DNA of 64,000 bases from Streptomyces sp. ISL-94 (GCF_018614075.1 NZ_JAGGOZ010000026.1:1-64000); one strand, 5' to 3'; numbered from the stretch's first letter, positions 8,056-16,867 are shown. Translations and numbers: made by a program. Notes: generated by a model from the letters alone, not told the origin.

Positions 8056-9450
8056 GTGTTCCGAGCGCTCTCCTCTGTGCTCGCACGCACGTCGGGCACG
8101 GTCCGCATGTGCGTGCTCGTCGTCTTGCTCGCCGCCACCGGGATCGCAATCCTCGAACTCGTGCGGGAGCAGACCGGCACCCCCGGCTTCTTCGTCGGCC
8201 TCGGTCTGGCACTGCTGCCGGTGCCGCCGCTCATGGCGGCCTTCCGGTGGCTCGGCCGGGCCGCGCCCGCGCCCTGGCGGCAGTTGCTGTTCTGCTTCGG
8301 CTGGGGTGCCTGCACCGCGGCGCTGATCGCGATACTGGCCAACAGTTTCGCGACCGAATGGATAGCCGCGGCCACTGCCGACCCCTCCGACGCCGACCAG
8401 CTCGGCTCGGTGGCGATCGCCCCGGTGGTGGAGGAGAGCGCCAAGGCGGCCGCCCTGCTGCTGGTGTTCGTGTTCCGAAGACGGCAGTTCACCGGACCGG
8501 CCGACGGTTTCGTGGTGGCCGGCTTCACCGCCACCGGCTTCGCCTTCACCGAGAACATCCTCTACCTCGGCAACGCCTTCGGTGAGGACGTGGCCGAAGG
8601 AACCGGCGTCCTCGACTCCTTGACGGTGGCGACCTTCTTCGTACGGATAGTGCTCTCGCCGTTCGCGCACCCGCTGTTCACCGTGCTCACCGGGCTCGGC
8701 TTCGGCGCGGCCGCGGTCAGCGCCCGCCGTGCGCGCACGGTCGGCCTGCCGCTGCTGGGTCTGGCCCTCGCCATGGGCCTGCACGCGCTGTGGAACGGCT
8801 CCTCACAGTTGGGGGAGTACGGGTTCTACATGGTCTACGGCTCCGTGATGGTCCCGGTGTTCGGGCTGCTGGTGTGGCTGGCCGTGCGGATACGGCGCCG
8901 CAGGCTGCGGGCCGTCGCAGGGGAGCTCGCGGTGTACGCGGCCGCGGGCTGGCTCGGCCCGGCCGAAGTGCCGGCCCTGGCGTCGATGCCGGCCCGGTCG
9001 CTGGCCCGCACCCTGGCCCGGCGCAGCGGGGGCCGGGCCGCCGGACGGGCGGTCGCCCTGTACGAGGCCGATGCGGCCGCGCTGGCCCTGCTGCGGAACC
9101 GGGCGCGCCGCGGCGGCCCGGCGGAAGAGCCGGATTTCGCCGGGCGGGAGCGGGAATTGCTCCACAGCCTGTGGATGCGCCGGGCGACGGCGGGTCCCGC
9201 CCTGGCCCGCGCGGCGGTCATGGAGGAGCTGCTCCCCCCGTGGTTCGACCCCCTGGCCCGCAGGCCGGGCCCACGCTTCGGCCCCGCGGACCCGCTGGCG
9301 GGCGTACCGGCTCCGCGGCGACCGGACCTCGAAAGACCGGACCTCGTGGCCTCGGACGCTAGACGTTCAGCCCCTTGGACTCCAGCCAGGCCAGCGGATC
9401 CATCGTCGAGCCGCCCTTGCGCACTTCCAGGTGGAGATGGGGTCCGGTGA
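8056..9450 (+). CDS. PrsW-family intramembrane protease
   Basis: A 464-residue membrane protein. Residues 1-285 contain about eight hydrophobic segments with the PrsW metal motifs in order: PVVEESAK (near 120), TENILYL (near 172), HPLFT (near 212) and HALWN (near 240). Known members cleave anti-sigma factors or other membrane proteins. The roughly 170 C-terminal residues are cytoplasmic, helical and poorly conserved. GTG 8056 follows a TAGGGT -10-like hexamer at 8044-8049, with no Shine-Dalgarno, suggesting leaderless translation. The 3' end overlaps the convergent M23 peptidase by 92 bp. The substrate is unknown; no sigma/anti-sigma pair is adjacent. Confidence 0.88.
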   Translation: MFRALSSVLARTSGTVRMCVLVVLLAATGIAILELVREQTGTPGFFVGLGLALLPVPPLMAAFRWLGRAAPAPWRQLLFCFGWGACTAALIAILANSFATEWIAAATADPSDADQLGSVAIAPVVEESAKAAALLLVFVFRRRQFTGPADGFVVAGFTATGFAFTENILYLGNAFGEDVAEGTGVLDSLTVATFFVRIVLSPFAHPLFTVLTGLGFGAAAVSARRARTVGLPLLGLALAMGLHALWNGSSQLGEYGFYMVYGSVMVPVFGLLVWLAVRIRRRRLRAVAGELAVYAAAGWLGPAEVPALASMPARSLARTLARRSGGRAAGRAVALYEADAAALALLRNRARRGGPAEEPDFAGRERELLHSLWMRRATAGPALARAAVMEELLPPWFDPLARRPGPRFGPADPLAGVPAPRRPDLERPDLVASDARRSAPWTPARPADPSSSRPCALPGGDGVR

Positions 9451-10405
9451 CATTGCCGGTGGCGCCGACCCGGCCGATGGTCTCGCCCGAGGCCACCGAA
9501 CCGGCGGTCACCGACATCGAGGAGAGGTGGCAGTACCAGATCTCCGTACCGTCCTCGAGCTCCAGCACGATGCGGTAGCCGTACGCCCCGGACCAGCCCG
9601 CCGAGGTGATCTTCCCGGCGGCGACGGCCTTGGCCGGGGTGCCGGTGGGAGCGGCGAAGTCGAGGCCGGTGTGGTAGCCGGAGGACCACATGGAGCCGGA
9701 GACCCCGTAGTGCGAGGTGAGGGTGTAGGCAGAGGTGGGCAGGGAGTAGCTCCCGGCCAGTTGGGCGAGGTGCTCCTGCTCGGCCTTGGCCTCGGCGGCC
9801 TCCTTGGCCTCCTTGGCCGCCTGCTCCGCCTTCGCCGCGGCCTCGGCCGCCGCTTCCTCGGCTGCCTTGCGCGCGGCCTCCGCCTTCTCCTTGGCCTCCT
9901 GGGCGGCGGCTTCCCGGGCGACCCGCTCGGCCTCGGCCTGGGCCTGGGCCTCGGCGGCGCCCTGCTGGGACTCGGCCTGCTGGAGGATGCGGTTGCGCAG
10001 CGCCTCGCCTGCGTCGGCCTGGTGGTCGGACTGCCGCGGAATGATTCCTGTCCGCACGGCCGTCCCGGCCGCCGCTCCGGAACCGGTGTCCGCTTCCCGG
10101 CCGTTGTCGCCGGCGCCGCCGCCCCCGGACTCGTCCCCGGTCATCAGGTCAGGCAACGAGGGCAGGGATATCGCGATCTGGGGCCGGTCCTGCGCCGAGG
10201 CGATGCCGCCCGCGCCGACCGCCGCGATCACGCCGACCCCGAGCACGGTGGAGCTGCGGGCAAGTCCCCCGCGCTGCTTGGCCACCCGGTGTTTGCCGCG
10301 GACGGGGCGGACCGAATCCTCGGTGGGGTTCCACTCGCCCCAGGCACCCGCGGTGGGCGGCTCCCCGATCTCGGTGCCTTCAGGGGCAGGCAAGTTGGAG
10401 GCCAC
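9359..10405 (-). CDS. M23-family cell-wall endopeptidase
   Basis: A 348-residue exported protein. GTG 10405 is chosen because GAGGAG lies nine bases upstream. A basic segment (VRGKHRVAKQR) precedes a single hydrophobic anchor or signal (TVLGVGVIAAVGAGGIASA, about residues 55-75). A long Ala/Glu/Lys coiled coil follows (about 145-220), then a C-terminal LytM/M23 domain with the zinc ligands HTGLD and HLHLE. Such proteins cut peptidoglycan cross-links or, when degenerate, activate amidases; the catalytic motifs here look complete. It is convergent with, and overlaps by 92 bp, the PrsW-like gene. Its upstream region contains two short hairpins (about 10442-10460 and 10478-10500). Confidence 0.9.
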   Translation of the reverse strand: MASNLPAPEGTEIGEPPTAGAWGEWNPTEDSVRPVRGKHRVAKQRGGLARSSTVLGVGVIAAVGAGGIASAQDRPQIAISLPSLPDLMTGDESGGGGAGDNGREADTGSGAAAGTAVRTGIIPRQSDHQADAGEALRNRILQQAESQQGAAEAQAQAEAERVAREAAAQEAKEKAEAARKAAEEAAAEAAAKAEQAAKEAKEAAEAKAEQEHLAQLAGSYSLPTSAYTLTSHYGVSGSMWSSGYHTGLDFAAPTGTPAKAVAAGKITSAGWSGAYGYRIVLELEDGTEIWYCHLSSMSVTAGSVASGETIGRVGATGNVTGPHLHLEVRKGGSTMDPLAWLESKGLNV

Positions 10406-10710
10406 CGGGGCACACTCCTCATGGACACGCACGCGCACGGCGCCGTCTCTTGCGACGGCTGGGACGACCGCGCTGCGTTATCGAACGGTAATAGACGCAG
10501 GGGATTGATTCCAAGCTGCTGCGATTGATCGTTCACACCAATCGGCCACTCCCCGATCAGCCCTGGCCTGGACTTTTATCGCCAAAAGGTCACCAACCCT
10601 GGCAAAAATCAGGCGACTCCCCCACCCTCTCAGCCACACAGGCGACATGACGCCTCGTCAACCATCTTGCTGAGAGCACCCCTTTCATCACCCACCGTTA
10701 CCACTCACTG
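10406..10710. other. 5' region of M23 peptidase gene
   Basis: This 305-bp gap follows the PP2C phosphatase stop and precedes the M23 gene, both on the minus strand. On the minus strand it holds CTGCGT...ACGCAG and GCCGTC...GACGGC hairpins close to the M23 start, suggesting a structured leader. I compared it mentally with the c-di-AMP riboswitch consensus and found no convincing match. Confidence 0.4.
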
Positions 10711-11889
10711 TTACGCGTCACCCTTGCGGCGCACCACCGGCACCGTCCGCCGCCTCGGCGGCTCGCCCCGCCCCGGTCGGCCGACCGCGAGCAGGGCCAT
10801 GTCATCCGTCATCGCGCCCCCCGTATGCCGGCGCACATCGCTGCTGAGCGCGCTGAGCAGCTCCTCCGGCCCGGGGAAAACCCGCCCGCGCAGCCGGTCC
10901 GCCGGATCGTAGAAGACCCCCGCCCGGTCCCGGGCCTCCGTCAGCCCGTCCGTATAGAGCAGCAGCGTGGTCCCGGCCGGGAAATCCCACTCCTCGGCCA
11001 GATCCGGCCGGCCGCCGCCCAGCTCGCCCATGCCGAGCGGCAGCGCGTACTCCGCCGGGGCCAGGACCGCCAGCTCCCCGTCCGCGTACAGCAGCAGCGG
11101 CTCGGGATGGCCCCGGTTGAGCAGCCGCAGCACCCCCGCCCCGGGCGGGACCTCGCCGAGCACGCACGTCGTGAACCCCTCCACCGCGTCCAGGCCGTCG
11201 CGCCGGGTGCCCTCCCGGGCCAGGGCCCGCTCCAGCCGCTGCGCCACCGCCTCCAGCGTCGGCTCGGTCTCCGCCGCCTCCCGGAAGGCCCCCAGGACCA
11301 CCGCAACGGCCTCCACCGCCCCCAGCCCCTTGCCCCGTACGTCGCCCACCGCCAGCCGGATCCCGTACGGGGTGTCCTGGACGGCGTACAGGTCGCCGCC
11401 GATGAAGGCGTCGGCCTGCGCGGCCTCGTACCGGGCGGAGACGTGCAGGCCCCCGATACGCTCGGCCGGGGTGGGCAGCACGGCCCGCTGCGCCGCCTCG
11501 GCGATCCCGCGCGCGGAGGCGAGCTGCCGGCCGCTGCGCCGCACCACCCGGTTGATCAGGAGCGCCAGCCCGCAGACAGTCACTACGGTGGCCAGCTCGG
11601 TCAGCGCCTCGGCCTTCCAGCTGGTGCCGTTGTAGAGGTGCAACAGGACCACCGCGAGCGAGGCCAGCGCCCCGGTCGCGGCCGTGGCCCGAAAGCTGAA
11701 CAGCGGGGCGGCGATCAGCGGGGCCGCGGAGAAGAACGGGGATCCGGTGAAGCTGGGCGGGGTCATCACGTCGAAGGCCAGCCCGAGGAGGATCAGTGCG
11801 CCCGGCAGTGCCTGGACCACCCGCCGGGCCACGGCGCTGCCTGCACCGCCCGCGCGCCCCCCGTTGTCCTGCCGGCTCAGCCCCACCAC
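10711..11889 (-). CDS. SpoIIE/RsbU-type PP2C protein phosphatase
   Basis: A 392-residue protein. Residues about 25-115 contain four or so transmembrane helices; the rest is a SpoIIE-type PP2C domain with the metal-binding and core motifs IGGDLYAV, GDVRGKGLGA, NRGHPEPLL, LLYTDGLTEARD and a C-terminal DDMALL. These enzymes dephosphorylate anti-anti-sigma factors in partner-switching cascades, and Streptomyces has dozens. GTG 11889 has AGGAGAG six bases upstream. It is probably a membrane-anchored signal receiver without a recognisable sensor domain. No anti-sigma partner is nearby, so its target is unknown. Confidence 0.9.
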   Translation of the reverse strand: MVGLSRQDNGGRAGGAGSAVARRVVQALPGALILLGLAFDVMTPPSFTGSPFFSAAPLIAAPLFSFRATAATGALASLAVVLLHLYNGTSWKAEALTELATVVTVCGLALLINRVVRRSGRQLASARGIAEAAQRAVLPTPAERIGGLHVSARYEAAQADAFIGGDLYAVQDTPYGIRLAVGDVRGKGLGAVEAVAVVLGAFREAAETEPTLEAVAQRLERALAREGTRRDGLDAVEGFTTCVLGEVPPGAGVLRLLNRGHPEPLLLYADGELAVLAPAEYALPLGMGELGGGRPDLAEEWDFPAGTTLLLYTDGLTEARDRAGVFYDPADRLRGRVFPGPEELLSALSSDVRRHTGGAMTDDMALLAVGRPGRGEPPRRRTVPVVRRKGDA

Positions 11890-12041
11890 GCTGCTCTCTC
11901 CTGCCGCCCGGTCCCTCGCACGGGTGCGGGCCCGACACCGCCTCGCCCCTCAAGGCTGGCGGCACATGGGCCCGTACGGCGACCCGGCGGCGGCCGACCG
12001 GGTGACGGGGCGTAAGATGCCGGCGCCCGGCCCGGACACGA

Positions 12042-12077
12042 CGAAGGCCCGGTTCCCACAAGGGAACCGGGCCTTCG
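12042..12077 (-). terminator. Terminator of tRNA-fMet
   Basis: A 16-bp perfect stem with a 4-base loop (CGAAGGCCCGGTTCCC / GGGAACCGGGCCTTCG) lies directly downstream of the tRNA on the minus strand. Confidence 0.85.
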
Positions 12078-12082
12078 TACTG

Positions 12083-12158
<76 letters not shown>

Positions 12159-12461
12159 TCGGTAAACCCAACTCTACGCCATCCGGGGGGAGCCCTCCGC
12201 CAATTAACCGCCGACCCACCCCCAGAACCCCCATCCATGCAGGTCAGAGGCCTGGAAACCCATCCGGAGCGGGGCTTGGTGAGCGAAGATCGTCTCTGTT
12301 GCGCGGCGGTGACACCACGGGGATGGTTCCGGGATCGCTCGCGGGCGAAGATTCATCTGTCGCCAAGGCCAGGGGGAACACGAACCGGCCGGGCGGCACG
12401 ATCCACACCTTCCGGCCCGGCGCTCTGCCGTTGCCCTTGTGATTCCTGGGGGGAGTCCACC
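12159..12461. other. Region upstream of LAXTG protein gene
   Basis: A 303-bp gap between the tRNA-fMet 5' end and the LAXTG gene, divergent. It must hold the promoters of both. I see no ORF, and only weak promoter-like hexamers. GGGGGGAG upstream of 12462 is the ribosome-binding site. Confidence 0.4.
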
Positions 12462-13715
12462 ATGTCCGTTCGCACCGCATCCGCCATCGCAGTCGTCGCC
12501 GGCGTTGTCACCACTCTGCTGCCGCTTTCCGCTACCGCCGCGTCCGCCGCCGACGAGCAGGCGTTGCTGCGCACGGAAATGAGCACGCCCGTCCCCAGCG
12601 GCCCGCTGTCCCGTGGCGGAGCCACCGAGACCTTCGAGCTGACGGTGAAGAACCCTAGCGGCAAGGCCCTCAAGTACAACCCGTGGATGATCGCCCAGCA
12701 GTCCGGCCCGAGCCCGCTGCAGAAGGACGACATCGTCTTCAAGGTCGACGCCCTGGACGCTCCCGCGACCAAGTACATGGTCGGCCAGCAGGACGGTGGA
12801 TGGCAGGGGATGTTCTACCCGGCGTCCGGGTCGGGCGTGCAGAGCGGCTTCGACATCCCGGCGAACGGCAAGATGACCTGGAAGGTCACCGTCGGCCTCG
12901 GCGCGAACTACCCCACCAACGACGGGGACTTCAGGTTCACCGCCTCCAGTCTCAGCAGCACGGTGGACCCCAAGGCCATGGGCTCCCACCTGTTCAAGGT
13001 CGACCCGCAGATCAAGCTGGGCCGGCTGAAGACCTGGTTCAAGCAGGTCAGCTCCGGCAAGGACGGCCAGGAGCAGCGCGCGTACCTGAATCTGAACTAT
13101 CAGGCCACCGGCGACGGCGCGTTCGCCGAGGGCCTCGCGACCAGCCTCATCCTCACGCACCCGGGCCAGGAGAAGGCCGACTTTCGGCTGCAGGCACTGA
13201 TCGACGGCCGCTGGCAGGACCTCAAGTTCGACGACGGCCAGTACGAGCTGCCCGTGATCCCCAAGGGCTTCGGCGCCGGCTCCGGGGTCCGCACCCAGGA
13301 GCTGCGGCTCAGCCTGGGCAAGGACACGAAGCTGAAGAAGAAGACCACCATCACGATGGAGGCCCGGATCCGGCTGGCCAACGGCGGCAACACCTACCCG
13401 TTCGAGGACTCCTCCGTCCAGTTCCCACTCGCCCCGATCACCGAGCCCACCCCGGCCGTGACGCCGTCCGCCCCGCCCGCCAAGACCCCGTCCGGCACCA
13501 CCAAGGTCGAGCCGGCCTCGGCCACCTCCTCCTCGGCCGTCGCCGCGGGCAACACCAACCTGACCACCACCACGGGCTCGGCCACCGGCTCCCTGGCCTC
13601 CACCGGCTCCGACTCGGCCATGGGCCTGTACGCGGGCCTCGCCGCCGCCCTGGTCGCCCTCGGTGCGGCCGCCGCCTGGCTCGGAGCCCGCCGCCGGCGC
13701 GCCACGACGGCCTGA
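12462..13715 (+). CDS. LAXTG cell-wall-anchored surface protein
   Basis: A 417-residue exported protein. ATG 12462 has GGGGGAG upstream. It begins with a Sec signal peptide (residues 1-30, cleavage near ATAASAA/DEQ). A beta-rich ectodomain (about 35-320) and a Pro/Thr/Ser/Ala stalk follow. The C-terminal sorting signal consists of LASTG, a hydrophobic helix and the basic tail GARRRRATTA. LAXTG is the motif of class E sortases, which Streptomyces uses to attach chaplins and other proteins to peptidoglycan. The ectodomain family is not recognised. No sortase gene is adjacent. It lies just outside the left end of the integrated element and shares its terminator with the original tRNA-Lys. Confidence 0.85.
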   Translation: MSVRTASAIAVVAGVVTTLLPLSATAASAADEQALLRTEMSTPVPSGPLSRGGATETFELTVKNPSGKALKYNPWMIAQQSGPSPLQKDDIVFKVDALDAPATKYMVGQQDGGWQGMFYPASGSGVQSGFDIPANGKMTWKVTVGLGANYPTNDGDFRFTASSLSSTVDPKAMGSHLFKVDPQIKLGRLKTWFKQVSSGKDGQEQRAYLNLNYQATGDGAFAEGLATSLILTHPGQEKADFRLQALIDGRWQDLKFDDGQYELPVIPKGFGAGSGVRTQELRLSLGKDTKLKKKTTITMEARIRLANGGNTYPFEDSSVQFPLAPITEPTPAVTPSAPPAKTPSGTTKVEPASATSSSAVAAGNTNLTTTTGSATGSLASTGSDSAMGLYAGLAAALVALGAAAAWLGARRRRATTA

Positions 13716-13727
13716 TCACCCGTACGC

Positions 13728-13773
13728 AACGAAGCGCCCCACCCGGCAACAACTGCGGGTGGGGCGCTTCGTT
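13728..13773. terminator. Bidirectional terminator
   Basis: An 18-bp perfect stem (13728-13745 / 13756-13773, AACGAAGCGCCCC...) with a 10-base loop. It would end the LAXTG gene on the plus strand. Before element insertion it also ended tRNA-Lys on the minus strand. Confidence 0.85.
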
Positions 13774-13780
13774 CTGAGCG

Positions 13781-13825
13781 GTAGGCCATGTCGGACTCGA
13801 ACCGACAACCAACGGATTAAAAGTC
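13781..13825. repeat. Left attachment site (tRNA-Lys 3' half)
   Basis: Identical over 45 bp to 25966-26010, starting GTAGGCCATGTC and ending GATTAAAAGTC. It covers the T-arm, variable loop and anticodon region of tRNA-Lys but lacks the D-arm and 5' acceptor strand, so it is not a functional tRNA. Four further bases (GAGC) match beyond one mismatch on the outer side. Confidence 0.95.
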
Positions 13826-13941
13826 GAGGAGTCCGAGTGATGTCGGCTGGGGCCCCGTTCCTGCCCATGCCGTTCCGGCTGGTCAGACCGGGTGCCCCAG
13901 CCACCCGACCACCGGCCCATGACACCCCGTCCACAGGCGTC

Positions 13942-13961
13942 CGGGCTCACATCGGGCTCAC
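13942..13961 (+). repeat. Candidate integrase arm-type sites, left
   Basis: Two copies of CGGGCTCAC (13942-13950, 13953-13961) are spaced 11 bp, one helical turn, and lie 117 bp inside the left att core. The same pair, with one change, occurs 105 bp inside the right core (25842-25861). A further copy is at 14743-14751. Confidence 0.6.
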
Positions 13962-14009
13962 CTTGCAGGCTGCCTGAGCTGGGACAACGCCGCGACCTGA
14001 TACCCCGGC

Positions 14010-14630
14010 TCACGCGTCGTACATCTCCGCGTATGGGTCCGGCTCACCCGTCCACGGGTCGATGCCCAGGTCCCACCGCCGTTGTTCCTCGCGCCAGTGA
14101 ATGAACCGCGGCGACGCATCACCCCACAGGGCCAGGTCGCTGAAGGGACAGTCGCCGAGCTCCTGGAGAAACACCTTCCGCAGGAACTCGGTCATACCGC
14201 AGTCGTAGACGTTCCACGGGGCGGTGAGGGAGCCGTGCCGCTTCCACACGGCGACGGGCCACTGATCCGGATCGCTTCCTTCGGTCAGCCAGCACGCAAT
14301 GTCAGCACCACAGCTCACGCCCCAAGCGATCACCGGAAGCCGGCTGGTTCCCAGGCCGTACGACGCGGGCTCGGGCTCCCAGAGTCCCCGGGCATTCGCG
14401 GTCTCGCCGCCCATCTGCTGACTGAACTCCTCCGTGGGCGCCTCGGGGCGCACGATGGAGAATCCGTCGCTGATCGCCCCCGCTCCATAGGCAGCCATGA
14501 AGGCGACATAGTCGGACGGGAACCGAGTTCCCCACCCCTGTTCGACCGCTTCCCAATCAACCTGCTCATCAGAACCGTCAGCGGGCGGCATGATGCTCAG
14601 CAACTTGTTGAAGTGCTCGTTCTCTGACAC
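14010..14630 (-). CDS. SUKH (SMI1/KNR4) domain protein
   Basis: A 206-residue protein. GTG 14630 has GGGGAGGG a few bases upstream. The SUKH signature is visible: the N-terminal segment VDWEAVEQGWGTRFPSDY, then FMAAYGAGAISDGFSI, and later WGVSCGADIACWL and WKRHGS. SUKH proteins commonly act as immunity proteins against polymorphic toxins or contact-dependent nucleases. No toxin gene is beside it, so it may be an orphan immunity gene carried by the element. It is the first gene inside the left att site and points outward towards it. Confidence 0.8.
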   Translation of the reverse strand: MSENEHFNKLLSIMPPADGSDEQVDWEAVEQGWGTRFPSDYVAFMAAYGAGAISDGFSIVRPEAPTEEFSQQMGGETANARGLWEPEPASYGLGTSRLPVIAWGVSCGADIACWLTEGSDPDQWPVAVWKRHGSLTAPWNVYDCGMTEFLRKVFLQELGDCPFSDLALWGDASPRFIHWREEQRRWDLGIDPWTGEPDPYAEMYDA

Positions 14631-14952
14631 GGAACCCTCCCCAGACGCGGTCCGCACAACCTAGCGACCAGCGAAGTTCGCACCTCATCGCCCCCTGGCC
14701 GAGGCCGTTGCTCGGTGCACCTGCCCAGTCAGAACCCTGCGCCGGGCTCACTTCGCTTGCGGTCTGACCTGCCCGTATGACCGTTTCCTCTTCTGCTCAT
14801 TACGGCCTCGCCGATCCCCACTACCGGCGAGGCCATGCAGCCGAGGGCCGGTATGGGACCAAAGAGTCCTGACCCCACGCGCTCGGCCCGCTGCATCGGT
14901 ACCGTGCTGATGAGCGGCCATGGCCGGTCGCCGACGTGCAGGGGGTGCGCTG
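14631..14952. other. Divergent region, SUKH / XRE-TPR genes
   Basis: A 322-bp gap with another CGGGCTCAC copy (14743-14751). It should hold promoters for both neighbours; no convincing hexamer pair was identified and no ORF is likely. Confidence 0.4.
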
Positions 14953-16182
14953 ATGTTGGAAGAAGCCGAGGAGATCGGCCGCCGCGTCCGCCGGGCGCGG
15001 CTCCGGCTCGGGATGCCGCAGGCAGACCTCGCCGCTGCCCTGGGTAAGACACAGGGCTGGGTGTCCAAGATGGAACGCGGCCTGATCGAACTGGACCGGG
15101 TCGGGCTGCTGAACCTCGTTGCTGCCGAGCTGCACGTGCATCCCAATGACCTGATCGGCCGGCCGTACGCGAGCAGCCCCGCAGAGAATCAGTGGCAGGT
15201 CTCGGCCGCCTCCATCCTGCGTGAGCTGCGCCGCTACGACCTGACGCCCGTATTCGACGGGGCCGCCCGCCCGTCCGGTGAGCTGTGGCGGGACATGACC
15301 CGCCTGCACCGCCTGAGGGACGCGGCAGCCAACACGGCGATCCTCGCCACCCTGCCCGACCTGCTGCGCGAGGCCCGCGCCCTCGCCGAGGCCACCACCG
15401 GCCACGAGCGCGAGGAAGCGTTCGCGATCTACGCCGTGGCGTGCAAGTTCGCCCACACGGCCGCCCATGCCCTCGGGCACCCCGAGCTCGTCGCGATGGC
15501 GGCCGAGCGGGCAGCATGGGCGGCTCGCCTGTCTGCCGACCCCGTCATGCCCGCGCTCGCCGACTGGATGCGCGTCTGGGACATGTGGGCCACTGCCGAT
15601 TGGGACGACTCGCTCACCCTGTCCGACAAGGCCATCGCCAGCGTTCAGCGCGAGTACGAGCTCGGCGACCCCCTCGCGCTGCGGATGTGGGGCACGCTCC
15701 ACCTGCGTGCTGCCGTCGCCGCGGCCCGCGCCGGCCGCCCGTCCGAGGCCGACGAGCGGATCGGACACGCACGCGACGCCGCCCGCCGCATGACCGGCCA
15801 CCACAACCCCCACGTCTACGATCGCCACTCGGTCACGTTCTCCCCCGGCAACGTCCAGATCCACGCCATCAGCGTGGCCCTGGAGACGGGCGAGCAGACC
15901 AAGGCCCTCGCCATAAACCGGCGCACCGCGCCCGAGCTCGTCGCCGCTCTCCCGAACTCCCGTCAGGGCCACCACCACATGGACCTCGCCCGCGCCTGGC
16001 TATGGGACGGCAACCGCGACCATGCGCTCGCCGAGCTGGAGACCGCCGAGCGGATCGCACCGCAGCTCGTACGGAACCATCCGATCGCCCGGTCAACCCT
16101 GCGCAGCATCGTCTACGCCGAGCGGATCGCCACCCGCGAGAAGCTGCGCCGCATGTCAGACCGCTTCCACCTGGACGGATGA
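14953..16182 (+). CDS. XRE regulator with TPR-like C-terminal domain
   Basis: A 409-residue protein. ATG 14953 follows CAGGGGG, and the ATG at 14920 is a less likely alternative. Residues about 5-65 are a Cro/CI HTH (MPQADLAAALGKTQGWVSKMERG). The remainder is helical TPR-like repeats (residues about 100-400), as in peptide-responsive or scaffold regulators widespread on Streptomyces mobile elements. It heads a same-strand run of five genes (14953-18310) with short gaps or overlaps, suggesting it regulates this operon. The ligand is unknown. Confidence 0.85.
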   Translation: MLEEAEEIGRRVRRARLRLGMPQADLAAALGKTQGWVSKMERGLIELDRVGLLNLVAAELHVHPNDLIGRPYASSPAENQWQVSAASILRELRRYDLTPVFDGAARPSGELWRDMTRLHRLRDAAANTAILATLPDLLREARALAEATTGHEREEAFAIYAVACKFAHTAAHALGHPELVAMAAERAAWAARLSADPVMPALADWMRVWDMWATADWDDSLTLSDKAIASVQREYELGDPLALRMWGTLHLRAAVAAARAGRPSEADERIGHARDAARRMTGHHNPHVYDRHSVTFSPGNVQIHAISVALETGEQTKALAINRRTAPELVAALPNSRQGHHHMDLARAWLWDGNRDHALAELETAERIAPQLVRNHPIARSTLRSIVYAERIATREKLRRMSDRFHLDG

Positions 16183-16238
16183 GGGTGGTATTCCTCCGAT
16201 TCATATTGGACCCCTGACACGCCCCTAACTTCTGGGGC

Positions 16239-16679
16239 ATGACAGGACGAGCAACTCCCCATCTCCCCTCGCAGGGCGGCGAGTTAGGCACGGCTGCCCC
16301 GTTCTACCCGCGCCTTGGCGATCTCGCCCGCGACACCGCCAAGGACGGACAGATCGGCGTCGTGGTCGCGCTTCCCGGCGTCGGCGCCGGCACGTACCAC
16401 CTGAGCCCGCCGGGCGGCGGCGACAAGTGGACGGCACCGGCCGACGGCACGACTCTGCGCCCCGTACCAGCGCAGGTCACGCACATCACCCCGATGCAGC
16501 GGGATGCCCTCTACGACCCTCGCGCGCAGCAGGGCGCCCTGCGGGTATCCGTCCACTACGAGGACGGCGGAACCGCCGAGTCCCTGCTCGTCCTCACGCC
16601 GGACCAGGTGGAGCTGTACGCGTGCCAGTTCGGGCGGATCATCGCCCAGCGTGAGCAGGCCAAGGAAGACGCGGCATGA
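16239..16679 (+). CDS. Conserved hypothetical protein
   Basis: A 146-residue protein of unrecognised family. It is predicted soluble, beta-rich in the first 100 residues, with a helical end (DQVELYACQFGRIIAQREQ). GCCCC-N8-GGGGC (16221-16238) is an inverted repeat abutting the ATG and could be an operator or leader hairpin. The next small gene starts within its stop codon (ATGA), so they are translationally coupled. Such proteins often accompany XRE-TPR regulators in Streptomyces mobile elements, which is as far as context goes. Confidence 0.7.
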   Translation: MTGRATPHLPSQGGELGTAAPFYPRLGDLARDTAKDGQIGVVVALPGVGAGTYHLSPPGGGDKWTAPADGTTLRPVPAQVTHITPMQRDALYDPRAQQGALRVSVHYEDGGTAESLLVLTPDQVELYACQFGRIIAQREQAKEDAA

Positions 16680-16867
16680 GCGCCGGCCACGCAGCACACC
16701 GCCGCGCCACCGCTCGCGATCCCTTCGGGGTCTTCCTGAGCTGGATATGGGCCCTCGGCACCGTCGCGGGATTCGCCGCCCTGGCTGCCACTGGTACCGC
16801 CGAGCTCGGACGCCACGACGCCATGCCCGCACTCGCCGCGCCCGACGCCCGAATTCCGGCGCTCTGA
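16676..16867 (+). CDS. Small single-pass membrane protein
   Basis: A 63-residue protein whose ATG overlaps the previous stop by four bases. One hydrophobic helix (FLSWIWALGTVAGFAALAATG, about residues 20-40) follows a basic N-terminus, giving an inside-out orientation. No family is recognised. The coupled start supports that it is real and expressed with its neighbour. Confidence 0.65.
   Translation: MSAGHAAHRRATARDPFGVFLSWIWALGTVAGFAALAATGTAELGRHDAMPALAAPDARIPAL

Noticed and set aside
10440..10710. c-di-AMP riboswitch upstream of the M23 peptidase
   Set aside because: Such riboswitches precede some Streptomyces cell-wall hydrolase genes, but I could not match the conserved core; only simple hairpins are seen.
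13781..13825. tRNA-Lys gene at the left end
   Set aside because: Only the 3' half is present; bases after 13825 do not form the anticodon 5' strand or D-arm, so it is an att remnant.
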